A DNA stretch of 64,000 nucleotides from Mesostigma viride (lineage: Eukaryota > Streptophyta > Mesostigmatophyceae > Mesostigmatales > Mesostigmataceae). The DNA lies in NCBI GenBank assembly GCA_009746045.1, contig RPFO01000436.1, positions 394,501 to 458,500 of the forward strand. The letters run 5' to 3'. The notes below the pieces were generated by a model. The model was not told the DNA's origin and did not search any database. It saw nothing but the letters and a program-made list of their open reading frames with translations. The position numbers and the translations under genes are program-made. This document shows, one piece after another, positions 23,301-33,249 of the stretch (within the stretch, counting starts at the first letter, position 1; the number at the start of each line of letters is the position of its first letter).

Positions 23301-26300
23301 TTGGCAACGTTTGCCAGCATCGGCGCCAATAAGAGCACCAACAGCGTCAAGCTGGGAATCAGTTTTGGCCTGGCGGACAGATTTGCTTAGTAGGGCAGCC
23401 TTGATAAATGTAAAGGAGCCGCACCCTCGCCATGCAGCCCTGCCCGACCATAACTATTTCCATATACTACCACATACCAGTATGTGCAGTCTAAACAAAT
23501 AAATGAAAAAATGGAAAGTGAAATAGCTGTGCCATGGGGAACCTGAACACGTCAAGGCAATAAGGTACAGCTCCACCCAGTAGCAGAAGGGTGTTTGCCC
23601 TATCAGTCCGGACTGTAATGCTGAAAACAGCGAAGCCCGAGGTCGACAAGTGGACACTTTGGTGAACGTGAAAAGCATATGTTGTAGGGAATGAGAACCG
23701 GCAGGCACATCCGACCGATACAGCGGTGCACTGACTCACCGCAGGCATCACTATATGGACCCAGCCACTCGCCATAGTCGCCATTCTAGTAGTATCAAAT
23801 TACGGACCCTCGTCACATCCCTATGGACCCATTCACTCACCAGTCACCATAACATCCTACTACGATTACAGACCTACATAGAGTTCTATATCATTACCAG
23901 ATGTGACTATGTAGAAGAATATAGTAACATCCTCATGGACCCACTCACCATCATCACCGCCCTGGAGGCTGGTGATCAGCGCGGTCAGCGCCGCCACCTC
24001 GTCCTGAGAGGCCTCGAGCGACTCAGCAAGCTCATCCGCCCTCATCCGCGCTGCCGTGAAGACACACATTACAGTAGCGCATACAGTAGCGCATACAGTA
24101 GCGCATACAGTAGCGCATACAGTAGCGCATACAGTAGCGCATACAGTAGCGCATACAGTAGCGCATACAGTAGCGCATACAGTAGCGCATACAGTAGCGC
24201 ATACAGTAGCGCATACAGTATCGCATACAGTAGCACATACAGTATCGCACCGCACACATCCCGTTAGTTGACACGCACCGCCGTCATTATTGCGCAGAGG
24301 GTGCGGGAATCGGGCATGATCCACGCTAGCGAGCGGGGTTATCAATTAGGGTACGATGTTGGCACGAGGGCGGGGGAGACAATTAGGGTATGATGTGGGC
24401 ACAGTACACCGTGGAAGGTGGGATGCAATCGTAGGGTAGTCCTAGTAGTATGATATTAGGGTTCGCACAGCTTATACTGGAATCGGAAGAATACGGCATT
24501 ACGGCATGGAGCAGCAGGATTGAGGGGATAAGATAAGATAAGATAAGATGAGATAAGGGTAGAGTGCGCGTGCCACAGTCGTACATAGGTACGTATGTAA
24601 GTGACGGTATGGCGGAGAGGGGAGATAGGGGGGGATAGATAGGGGGGAAAGGGGGTGGTATGCTCGAAGATTGAAGGCAGGAATAGTGCCACCAGCTTAG
24701 GCAAGTGGCAGGAACAGTGCAGCCGGCTTGCGTCAAGTGGCGTGCATGCAGGGCGATGGCATGACAAAAACGCGGGGTCGGTTGCTGCATCTCCAGCCAA
24801 GAGAAGAGGAGAAATAATGCCAAGTTTGGAACAAGCTGCTGCCTGAGCAAGAGCTGGGGAGAAGCTGGAGAAGCTGTTCCCTGAACAAAAGGTCAGGTAA
24901 CAGCTTCTCCCTCTCGACTTGGTGTCGTCCCTCTCAAACCAAAAATACAGCCAGAGATGAAATGGGCAGAATGCCACAGGAGGGCTTGTTGGCAGCGCAA
25001 AAGCAGACATGTGTGTAAGGCGACTACCCCAGAACACGGTTGCTAGCCCACATGGCTCCCAAGAGGAGTCACCAAGAGCCCTGGCAACTGTAGTGCACAC
25101 TTCTCTTTTGTCAAACCCCTACCATTTCAAGTACCTAGTCACACAACAATGGTAAATGAACTTAACCCCCGAATTTCCACACGGCGCCCCTGCATGCAAT
25201 GACATTGCCTGACGCTGCTGACGTGCTCTTCTTTATAAAGTGTTCTAGTATTTAAGTAATTGTTTTGCATCGCACTTACAAAACACGGCTTGAGCCACAC
25301 TTAAATCTAGGCACAGCGCGCAGGCAAACAACAGGGACAGCGCGCACCTTTGTTCACATTGGCTCTATTCGGCCGACCCGTACCTAAAACAAACAAGAGA
25401 TACATAATGACAACAAATGTGGCATGTCGACGGACAAAGGCGGCACACCTTTGCTCAGGTCGGCCCTCGTCAGCTCGTGCGCCTCCCTCTCCCTCTCCAC
25501 CTCCTTGAGCTGGTTCTGCTGGCACTGCGCACGCGTGTCACGCAGCGAACGCTCCAGCTCCAGGATCTGGAGGAGGCCAGGGTGGCGGGGTGGTTGCATT
25601 GACACCGCCAAGGAGCAAAGGGTTGCAGGCTATTCACAAAACATGCGTCGATTGTGGTAGGCTAACAACAAGAGGTGAGATGATTGGGTGGCTGAGACAG
25701 TAACGCGTCAACAAATGGTTTGACATGGTGCCTTGGTCACTTTGCCGACGGTGGCTTGTAGGTTTGGAATCCGACCAGATGGGAAAGTGGTGGAATTGTA
25801 CAGCTATCGGGGGAGGGGCGAGCTGGTATGAATCCCTGGCAGGATACAGGTAGAGCATTAATATCCGTTGGTTGACTAGTGTGTTAGATGGCATGGTGTA
25901 GCGCATTAGATTATGCCACATCATCACGGAGAAGCATGGGTGCTTGTGTGTAGTCGTATGCGTTGCGGGCTGTAGAAGCAAGTCGTTCTCTACGAAGGCT
26001 AGTTGGAACAGCGGGCAGATTGAACATGAAATGTCCAGCCCATCACTTCAGCCCCTTGCCCATCACCTCATCGCCTTGCGCATCACCGCAGCGCCTCACC
26101 CATCACCTCATCACCTTGCCCATCACTTCAGCCCCTCGCCCATCACCTGATCGCCTTGCGCATCACCGCAGCGCCTTGCCCATCACCTCATCGCCTTGCC
26201 CATCACTTCAACCCCTTGCCTTTCCAGTGACATCCATTCTATGGCAGCTTCTCTGAAAGTTAGTCCTGCTAAATCAGAAAATGATGCCTTTCTTAGAATA

Positions 26301-29300
26301 GACCACATGGTGAACCCCTCCAACAGCTCCAGTCGAGGCCTCTCCACCTATCAACCAGCCGTCTCGGGACGCTTCTCCAATGACCGAGTATATACTGCGA
26401 TTACTCTAATACTGACACCTGATTTCTGACACCTGGTTTGAGTGAATGCTCCCAGAAACCGCCCTTCCACCGCTTACCTCGGCGTGTCATCCCACATCGA
26501 TCGAGCTTCTCTACTTGAGATAGGACTGCCCCTCGTCACCATTACTCGCCTCGGCATCCTGCGCCTGCATGCATCTTGCGTTGCGCACTCTGGTCTATTC
26601 TGATAAAAAATGCTCTGAAAACTGCCCCTCGTCACCATTCCTCACGTTGGCGACTGGCTGCCTCCATTATCCCATCGCTGGGGTTCTGGGTTAACCCTGG
26701 GTGTGCCCCTATAAAACCCGCAGGCTCCGGGAGAGGCCTGGATATTCTCCCAAACTGGCGCCTCTCAATGAGTTCCAAGCATGTCTGCGGCTCTGGATGA
26801 TGGGGCAGCCTTACTGCATCCACTGTTTCTTTGCTACTTCTTGAACATGCATTGCTTCCACGGTTGGGCCCGCACCATAACGCAGAGAGAGTCCTCTGTG
26901 GCCTGCCCACTTGGGGCAGTAAGATAAGCTAGAGCACCTCCCTCCTCCTCGTTGTGTATAGGGGTTGAAGGTTCCTTTATAGGCACCCACATGACGCAGT
27001 CTACGTGCTTATAATGGATTAATTAATTAATCAAATCGATATTGAAGTAGTAGTACGTGCCATCACTAGCCACCCCCCCACCCACCACCTCGGCATCCTG
27101 CTCCTTAGCCACCCCCCCACCCCCCACCTCGGCGTCCTGCTCCTTAGCCCCCCACCCCCCACCCCTCACCTCGGCGTCCTGCTCCTTCACACGCGCGGCC
27201 AACAACGGGATGCGCTCCGCCTCATCCTCCAACTCCATGATCTGCGCGCAAATAAAACGAGGCAGATAAAACAAGGCAAATAGAACAAGGAACGCGTGCA
27301 CATGTGCAAAGACAGGTCCGTGATCTGCGCATAAATAGAACAAGGCAAATAAAACACGGCAAAAACACAACAAGGAACGCATGCACGTGTGCAAAGACTG
27401 GTGGGAGACATGTAAGAAGACAAGTCTGTGATCTGAGCGTGAGGGCAAGAAACCCGTTGACACCCACCAACCCACTAACCCATTTGAAAGCATGTAGCTC
27501 CAAGCACCATGATCCTCCAACGCCATGATCTGCGCGATGGCTAGTGATCGACAAAGAACTACAACAGACGTCATGGGCTGACAGCGCCACAGGTTTTACA
27601 GCACCACTGGTAACAACACAGGTAAGGCAGAGCCAGTCCTCCAGCTCCATGATCTGCGAATATTGGTATACCCCCGACAAGAGCACCGTAGAACAGTAAC
27701 AACACACCCAGGTTTCCAGACACCATGCACCATAGTCATGACTCTCCAGCTCCGTATTCTGCATCCCTTAGTACGCTGCTGCACACATACCACATAGCCC
27801 CGCGCTCCCTATGCTGTGCATCAACGCCCTCATCACAAGTGACAATGTCACACGCAGGACCAGGAACACTGCCAAGTGCTATTCATGCCTGTACTCGGGG
27901 CACGAGCAATGCCCCTGGGTACGCAACAGTCACTTTCCATGGCATTACAGATCGGTGTATGGCCGTGAGCCCAGCCATGCCCCTACCACCCAAACAAGCT
28001 GGCCGCGTTAGCCCTACGCGCCTGGCCCCTACAACCCAAACAAGCTGGCCGCGCTAGCCCTACGCCCCTGGCCCCTACAACCCAAACAAGCTGGCCGCGC
28101 TAGCCCTACGCGCCTGGCCCCTACAACCCAAACAAGCTGGCCGCGCTAGCCCTACGCGCCTGGCCCCTACAACCCAAACAAGCTGGACGATGCTACCTCG
28201 CTAGAAGTCAGACATCCAAAGTGCACACAAAGATCGAAAGCGACCACAGGTAAAGCGTGGTTACCAGAATGGTTTTCTAACACACTGAACGTGGACAACG
28301 CAGCCATTTTTCTGTCAGACTGGCCTTTCCAACACCTGCAAGGCTGGCCTTGCCAACGCTCCCAGCACCCGCAGCGCATGCGCTGTTCACCCCAGTGCGT
28401 TTCTGACGTGATGCGAGAGCCTGTACAGATCCACAAGCTGCCATACGCAACCGCCCAAGCACCCACAGCGTATAGACTGTCCAATCGGTTCCACTTAGCC
28501 TGCCAATGAGTAGCTATGTTGAGCGAGGCTGTGGCTTGCCTCCGGGCATGAGGGAAGACGGGTGTCTCTGTCCCCCTTCTGGTCGTGTAACAAACAGGGA
28601 TGTAGATTAGTGTTGACTGCAGCTGTGGCTTGCCTTGGGGAATGCGGGAAGAGGGGTGTCTCTGCCCCCCTTCTCACAAGGGATGGAAAGCACTATGACT
28701 ATGTATTATTGTGCTCTGCGACTCCCCAACGGGAGCGCGTGGCTGATTAACTAATCAATTAATTAGCCTGCCAAGTCCCCACGTACCCGCAGCACGTATA
28801 AAACGTACCCGCAGCACATACGCCTGATTCTGCTTCTCGAGATCTTCCGCGGTCTGGGCCGCCTGCAGCGCCGTCTCAAGACGCTCCCGATACTGACGCA
28901 AGCAACCGTGGTAGGCAACCGCCATGGCGCACACAACGGCAGGCCATCGCATCGGTTGTGAATATTTCATGGCACTTTCACGGCGCACGCAATGGTGGGC
29001 AGTCATCATGGCGCACGCAACCAAAACAACGGAGGTCAACAGTCATGGCACATGCATGCATGCCATGTTTAGACAGCAGTCTCAGCGCATGTAAACATCA
29101 CTATGGCCACGCGGCAGTCCAGCCGCAACGCAGCCATCGGCCATCGCACCGGCAAGCAACAGTTATGGCACTCAGCCTACTTGCTGTGTGGCCACTCTTC
29201 TTATTCACTATGTGTGGTGGCCATACCGGCTGCACGCTTATGGCACTCATCCTACCTGCTGCGCGGCCACTCTTCTTATTCACTATGTGTGGTGGCCATA

Positions 29301-32300
29301 CCGGCTGCACGCTTATGGCACTCATCCTACCTGCTGCGCGGCCACTCTTCTTATTCACTATGTGTGGTGGCCATACCGGCTGCACGCTTATGGCACTCAT
29401 CCTACCTGCTGCGCGGTGCGCTCGAAGGACTTGGCGCGGTCCCGCTCCTGGTGCGCCACGTCCAGCTCGTCCGTGAGGAAGCGAACGCGGTCTCGCAGGG
29501 CCTCGGCGGTGCCCGCCTGGCGAGGTCAACCGATCCAGAACGGTGACGTGAACCCATGCTAACCCATAGTCATTGTGCAATGAAACTGATCGAGCACAGC
29601 AACCTAGGCATGACCCCATTAACTGTGCCATGAAGTGATTAAGGACGGCAAGCTGAGTCCACGCTTGGACATGGCGATGATATTAGATCAAAACACAGCA
29701 AATCATACCGAATCAAAACAAATTTGTGATTAGGTCATGCGCAAATAGAGGACGATACGACATGGCGACATGAATCCATTGAGGAAACTTTTGCCTCCGT
29801 TGGAAATTCGCAGCGGACATGACTCCAATCCATAGCAAGAAGAGGGATCGGACATGACTCCAATTCATAGCAAGAAGAGGGATCGGACATGACTCCAATT
29901 CATAGCAAGAAGAGGGATCGGGCATGACTCCAATTCATAGCAAGAAGAGGGATCGGGCATGACTCCAACTCATAGCAAGAAGAGGGATTGGGCATGACTC
30001 CAATTCATAGCAAGGAGAGGGATCGGGCATGACTCCAATCCATAGCAAGAAGAGGGATCGGGCATGACTCCAATTCATAGCAAGAAGAGGGATCGGGCAT
30101 GACTCCAATTCATAGCAAGAAGAGGGATCGGGCATGACTCCAATTCATAGCAAGAAGAGGGATCGGGCATGACTCCAATTCATAGCAAGAAGAGGGATCG
30201 GGCATGACTACAATTCATAGCAAGAAGAGGGATCGGGCATGACTCCAATCCATAGCAAGAAGAGGGATCGGGCATGACTCCAACTCATAGCAAGAGGAGG
30301 GATCGGGCATGACTCCAATTCATAGCAAGAGGAGGGATCGGGCATGACTCCAATCCATAGCAAGAAGAGGGATCGGGCATGACTCCAATTCATAGCAAGA
30401 AGAGGGATCGGGCATGACTCCAACTCATAGCAAGAGGAGGGATCGGGCATGACTCCAATTCATAGCAAGAGGAGGGATCGGGCATGACTCCAATCCATAG
30501 CAAGAAGAGGGATCGGACATGACTCCAATCCATAGCAAGAAGAGGGATCGGGCATGACTCCAATTCATAGCAAGAGGAGGGATCGGACATGACTCCAATT
30601 CATAGCAAGAAGAGGGATCGGGCATGACTCCAATCCATAGCAAGAAGAGGGATCGGGCATGACTCCAATTCATAGCAAGAAGAGGGATCGGGCATGACTC
30701 CAACTCATAGCAAGAAGAGGGATCGGGCATGACTCCAATTCATAGCAAGAGGAGGGATCGGGCATGACTCCAATCCATAGCAAGAAGAGGGATCGGGCAT
30801 GACTCCAATTCATAGCAAGAAGAGGGATCGGGCATGACTCCAATTCATAGCAAGAAGAGGGATCGGGCATGACTCCAACTCATAGCAAGAAGAGGGATCG
30901 GGCATGACTCCAACCCAAAGCGAGAGGAGGGATGGAACTTTGCAGGATTGATCATTCCAACATGGCGAGATGAAGCAATAAAACACGCGCCTCACTTCGG
31001 AGACTGGGGGCGAGACGCTCCACGACATAGAGAGACTAGGATGTAGGAAAAGACACTAGGAAAGCAAGTGGGGACGGCCAGATGGAGAGAACCATACACT
31101 TAACATAATAAACGCAGAATCCGAAGTACACACTCTCCCACCCAACAACGTGTCCAGGCTGGCCTTCTGCAGCTCATCCCCTCCTCCCTATCCACACTAA
31201 CTATATCGTAGCTACTAGGCATAAATCAGTACACCATGCCTACCCACCTGCCTCGCTAGGCCGGCCCACACTACCCAGATCTAATCTAATAGGCATAAAT
31301 CAGTACATCATGCCTACCCACCTCTAAATGCTTTCCAAGCCCATCTGTGGGCTCTGGACCGTGGCCGGGGCAGCCTTACTGCATCCGCCATGCTTTTGCT
31401 ATGCCGAAGCTTTCTTGCACCCACAATGACGCCCGCACCATGATGCGGAGAGAGCGCTCTGTGGCCTGCCCACTCGAGGCAGTGAGAGAAGCTAGGGCAC
31501 CCTCCCTCCTTCTCATTGTGGATAGGGGTTGTCTCCTTGATAGGGGTTGAAGGTTCCTTCATGGGTACCCACGTGACGAAGTCTAAGTGATAATTAATTC
31601 ATTAATGCCCACTCACCTTCCTCTCCAGGCCGGCCATCCTGTGCTCATCCTCCCTGCGCGCGTCCACCATGGCCTGAAGAGCGTTGGCCGATTCTGCTTG
31701 CGCCGCCACCGCCGCGCGCGCCGCCCGCGCGCTCTCCGCCTCCCTGGCACTGCTCACCCGGTGCGCCTCAACCAGCGCCTTGTGTTCCCCTTCCAGCCTA
31801 CTCATCTGGTCCATGTACTGCTGGCACCTGCGACACGGCGACCTCATAGCCTCCCTCGCTACAGTGTCCCTTACGAGAGTGTCAATGGTTAGATTGTCCA
31901 TTGCTCTTGTGTCCGTAGCGGCCGCTCCGCCCCACGAGGGCGACCCCGGGGGTGGGGTCACCCTGGATTTCTGTACAATGTCCTTGGTTACAGTATCCTT
32001 GGTTGTAGTGTCCTTGGGTATTGAGGGGATGCCCTCACGAAGCCTAGTCGTCTCCTTGGTGTTGGCGATGGGGTAAGCTTCGGGGAGGGGGCTAGCAGGA
32101 TGGGCTACCACGGGACAAGGGCCAGGTGGTAGCTCGGGGGGAGGGTTTAGCCAGGCCTGGACGGGCTCCATAAGGTACTGCAGCACGGCCTGGTGGCGCT
32201 TGTCCAGGGACAGGACGGCCTTGATGTACTTGACGGACATGGTGAATCCGTTCATGGACGCAAATAGGACGAGACCGGCCAGATCCCGGGTCGAGTTTCG

Positions 32301-32567
32301 TGCCTGGAAGATCGCCGGGTCGAGTGGAATGCCAAGGACTTCGACCAGGAAGGACTCTACGCCGTCCTTGAGCCGGAGACCGTCCACGGGGACCGTCCGC
32401 GGAGGGAAGATGGTAGGCGAGAGTGACTGCATGACGTCGTACAGCTGCGTGACCACGTCGGTCTCGATCACGCGCTGCGGGGGCAGTTGGTCATGGAGTC
32501 GTAGCGCACCGCACCATGACAAGATGGCGGCGCTTTCCTCGTCGCTAAGCACGCTATTGAACATCAT
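17329..32567 (-). CDS. Hook-domain-like coiled-coil protein, complete ten-exon gene
   Basis: The exons are 32567-31617, 29516-29406, 28892-28809, 27241-27170, 25566-25449, 24050-23949, 22767-22563, 20693-20594, 18459-18331 and 17472-17329. Every junction is GT-AG, the phases fit throughout, and the sum is 671 codons plus TAA. Residues 10-145 resemble a Hook domain: an ILSWCGALRLH opening, a central LKDGVESFLVEVLG, then YIKAVLSLDKRHQAVLQYLM. Hook domains link coiled-coil adaptors to dynein light-intermediate chain and microtubules; that role is family knowledge. Residues 265-450 and 535-671 are mostly coiled coil, and exon 7 is a less helical insert. The sequence after the stop carries TGTAA at 17282-17278. 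Introns are 0.6-2.1 kb and nearly all repeat. The exon 6 donor could instead be 9 nt earlier in the same phase. The exon chain is firmer than the Hook label. Confidence 0.75.
18060..18330. repeat. Array derived from the exon 9 end of the Hook-like gene
   Basis: A dozen or so copies of a 22-24 bp unit read on the minus strand as GGCAGGCGAGCAAGCAG or GGCGAGCAGGCAGTTGGGG. They start immediately after the exon 9 donor and resemble the exon end GCGCGAGCAAGCAG plus GTGGG. Confidence 0.8.
18640..19075 (-). repeat. Two degenerate copies of the exon 8 end of the Hook-like gene
   Basis: 19075-19008 and 18740-18650 read on the minus strand as CATGCGGCAGAGGATGGAC and GGATGCGGCAAAGGATGGAC. Compare exon 8, ATGCGGCACAAGATGGAC. 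The first continues to a GCAAGCTGGAGGTGGGGG-like end. A third copy is at 20500-20450. Confidence 0.7.
19083..19322. repeat. 21-bp satellite in Hook-like intron 8
   Basis: There are eleven nearly identical copies of a 21-bp unit with GTGGGAGCCTTTCCTATCAC. Confidence 0.97.
19449..19714. mobile_element. Short non-autonomous TIR element (MITE), intact
   Basis: The element is bounded by ACGTTTAAGATT and its inverse AATCTTAAACGT, with further inverted GGTTTAAGATC motifs inside each end. It is about 265 bp and non-coding. It is homologous end to end, in opposite orientation, to the element at 33250-35425, but lacks the 1.9-kb insert and so shows the empty site. It lies in intron 8 of the Hook-like gene. 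Confidence 0.8.
20755..21845. repeat. 46-bp satellite with an internal hairpin
   Basis: About 24 copies of a 46-bp unit built on CACACTAGTCATAACAAAAA followed by GGGCGTACACACGCCC. The second part is a 6-bp stem with a four-base loop in most copies. Decayed copies continue to about 22010. The array lies in intron 7 of the Hook-like gene. Confidence 0.97.
22176..22290. repeat. 21-bp satellite (TTGACCAAGTTCAGCCCTTAC)
   Basis: There are five to six copies in Hook-like intron 7. On the gene's strand each unit begins GTAAGGG, a donor-like sequence. Confidence 0.95.
24064..24250. repeat. 12-bp satellite next to the exon 6 acceptor
   Basis: About 15 copies of ACAGTAGCGCAT. On the gene's strand the array ends only about 13 nt before the exon 6 acceptor (CAG at 24053-24051). 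The branch point must therefore lie in or beyond the array. Confidence 0.95.
26033..26225. repeat. Tandem repeat of CCCATCACCTCATCGCCTTG type
   Basis: About nine degenerate copies of a 20-21 bp unit in intron 4 of the Hook-like gene. Confidence 0.9.
26766..27018. mobile_element. 250-bp dispersed element, copy 1
   Basis: The body with GGGGCAGCCTTACTGCATCC, CTCTGTGGCCTGCCCACT and GGGGTTGAAGGTTCCTT matches 31310-31600 along its length. It ends in TTAATTAATTAAT. It is non-coding and lies in intron 4 of the Hook-like gene. Confidence 0.75.
27084..27169 (-). repeat. Tandem copies of the exon 4 end and donor
   Basis: After the true junction (KEQDAE, then GTGAGG) the sequence AAGGAGCAGGAYGCCGAGGT repeats twice more, each time followed by a G-rich stretch. 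Each copy keeps the exon end and a GTGG donor-like start. Confidence 0.85.
27300..27770 (-). repeat. Scattered copies of the exon 4 beginning and acceptor
   Basis: Five degenerate copies of CGCAGATCATGGAGCTGGAG lie upstream of exon 4 on the gene's strand, near 27325, 27435, 27530, 27650 and 27755. Two of them keep GCAGATCATGG exactly. Confidence 0.7.
28000..28190. repeat. 46-47 bp tandem repeat in Hook-like intron 3
   Basis: Four copies of a unit containing CCCCTACAACCCAAACAAGC and TGGCCGCGCTAGCCCTACGC. Confidence 0.93.
28595..28765 (+). mobile_element. LINE 3'-end fragment
   Basis: The stretch with GTCTCTGCCCCCCTTCTC, CTCCCCAACGGGAGCGCG and the tail TTAACTAATCAATTAATT matches the 3' ends at 52390-52520 and, inverted, at 49863-49990. 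Confidence 0.6.
29176..29406 (-). repeat. 75-bp array containing the exon 2 end and donor
   Basis: The junction sequence CCGCGCAGCAG plus GTAGGATGAG occurs at exactly 75-bp spacing: the real one at 29406, then copies at 29331, 29256 and, diverged, 29181. Confidence 0.9.
29815..30915. repeat. 35-bp satellite in Hook-like intron 1
   Basis: About 31 copies of a 35-bp unit made of GACTCCAATTCATAGCAAGA then AGAGGGATCGGGCAT. Variants at a few fixed positions recur in patterns, which suggests higher-order duplication of blocks. Confidence 0.97.
31225..31320 (-). repeat. Copy of the exon 1 end in Hook-like intron 1
   Basis: Two copies of GGCATAAATCAGTACA precede TGCCTACCCACC. The first continues as GCCTCGCTAGGCCGGCCCA, matching the exon 1 end plus donor (CACTCACCTTCCTCTCCAGG, then CCGGCCA) in the same orientation. 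Confidence 0.65.
31310..31600. mobile_element. 250-bp dispersed element, copy 2
   Basis: Matches 26766-27018. It carries an extra internal GGTTGTCTCCTTGATAGG duplication. It ends about 15 nt before the exon 1 donor of the Hook-like gene. Confidence 0.75.
31617..32567 (-). CDS. Hook-like gene, exon 1 (N-terminal domain)
   Basis: This exon encodes 317 residues from MMFNSVLSDEESAAIL to MAGLERK and ends in phase 0 at GTGAGT. It contains the whole Hook-like domain. After that comes a Pro-rich linker with TKDTVTKDIVQKSR repeats, a CRRCQQYM Cys pair, and the start of the coiled coil (EGEHKALVEAHRVSSAREAE). Confidence 0.78.
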
Positions 32568-33248
32568 TTCGATTATGGGAATGTTGCAGGAATGCGCAGA
32601 GCGATCAGTCTTTCAGGGCGGTCTAGAGAACGGGGAGTCGGGACTGGCGAAGTGGCACGCCGTATGGCGTATGAGGTCCGTGCGTTCCCCCAACAGGCGC
32701 CTTGCTATGAACTTCGCTGAGAAGGTGTAGTCTATAGTGATGTTGCTGATGTTCGGCCAAGGAGTGGGATCGCCTATCGGGCGAATCAATGTTTGTGCAT
32801 GCCAACGGTGGCCGGTTTTCCGGTGGTTCTGGATGACCGTCTATTGGCAAAACCTATTTCCGATAGGACAAAGTATTTGCGAATAAAAAGGTTACGATCC
32901 CGGATGTTAAAGCAAGAACGAGTATAATCCTTTCTCTCGAGTATAATGACGGTCTCGAAGCCTGCGCCAACCTGTCGCCGACCACCTCCACGAAATTTGA
33001 AGAAGAACTCAATCCATCTACCTTACGCTAATGTTCAGCTTGTTTGAATGCCACCCCCATATCCTAAAAAACTTTCCGATGCAATGGACGATTTTGTAAG
33101 AATGTCTAGGTAACACACCACGATGCCTGCATTCCAGGCTTTAGAGATGGAATTTTTTATTACCAAAATGTGAAGCGAGTGCGATCCGAGCTTTATACAA
33201 GCGCAACGGTCAAACTAATCTCGCTACTGTAAGTACACCCACCACCAC
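32568..33248. other. Upstream region of the Hook-like gene
   Basis: This should hold the 5' leader and promoter of the minus-strand Hook-like gene. No TATA box or repeat was recognised. Confidence 0.4.
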
Positions 33249-33249
33249 C

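Noticed and set aside
29713-31028. Possible CRISPR array or repeat protein (35-bp repeats)
   Set aside because: Tandem units with no unique spacers and no cas genes, inside a eukaryotic intron.
31140-31180. Extra small exon of the Hook-like gene (AAGGCCAGCCTGGACACG)
   Set aside because: Has an AG before it, but leaving phase does not fit exon 2; the ten-exon model needs no extra exon.
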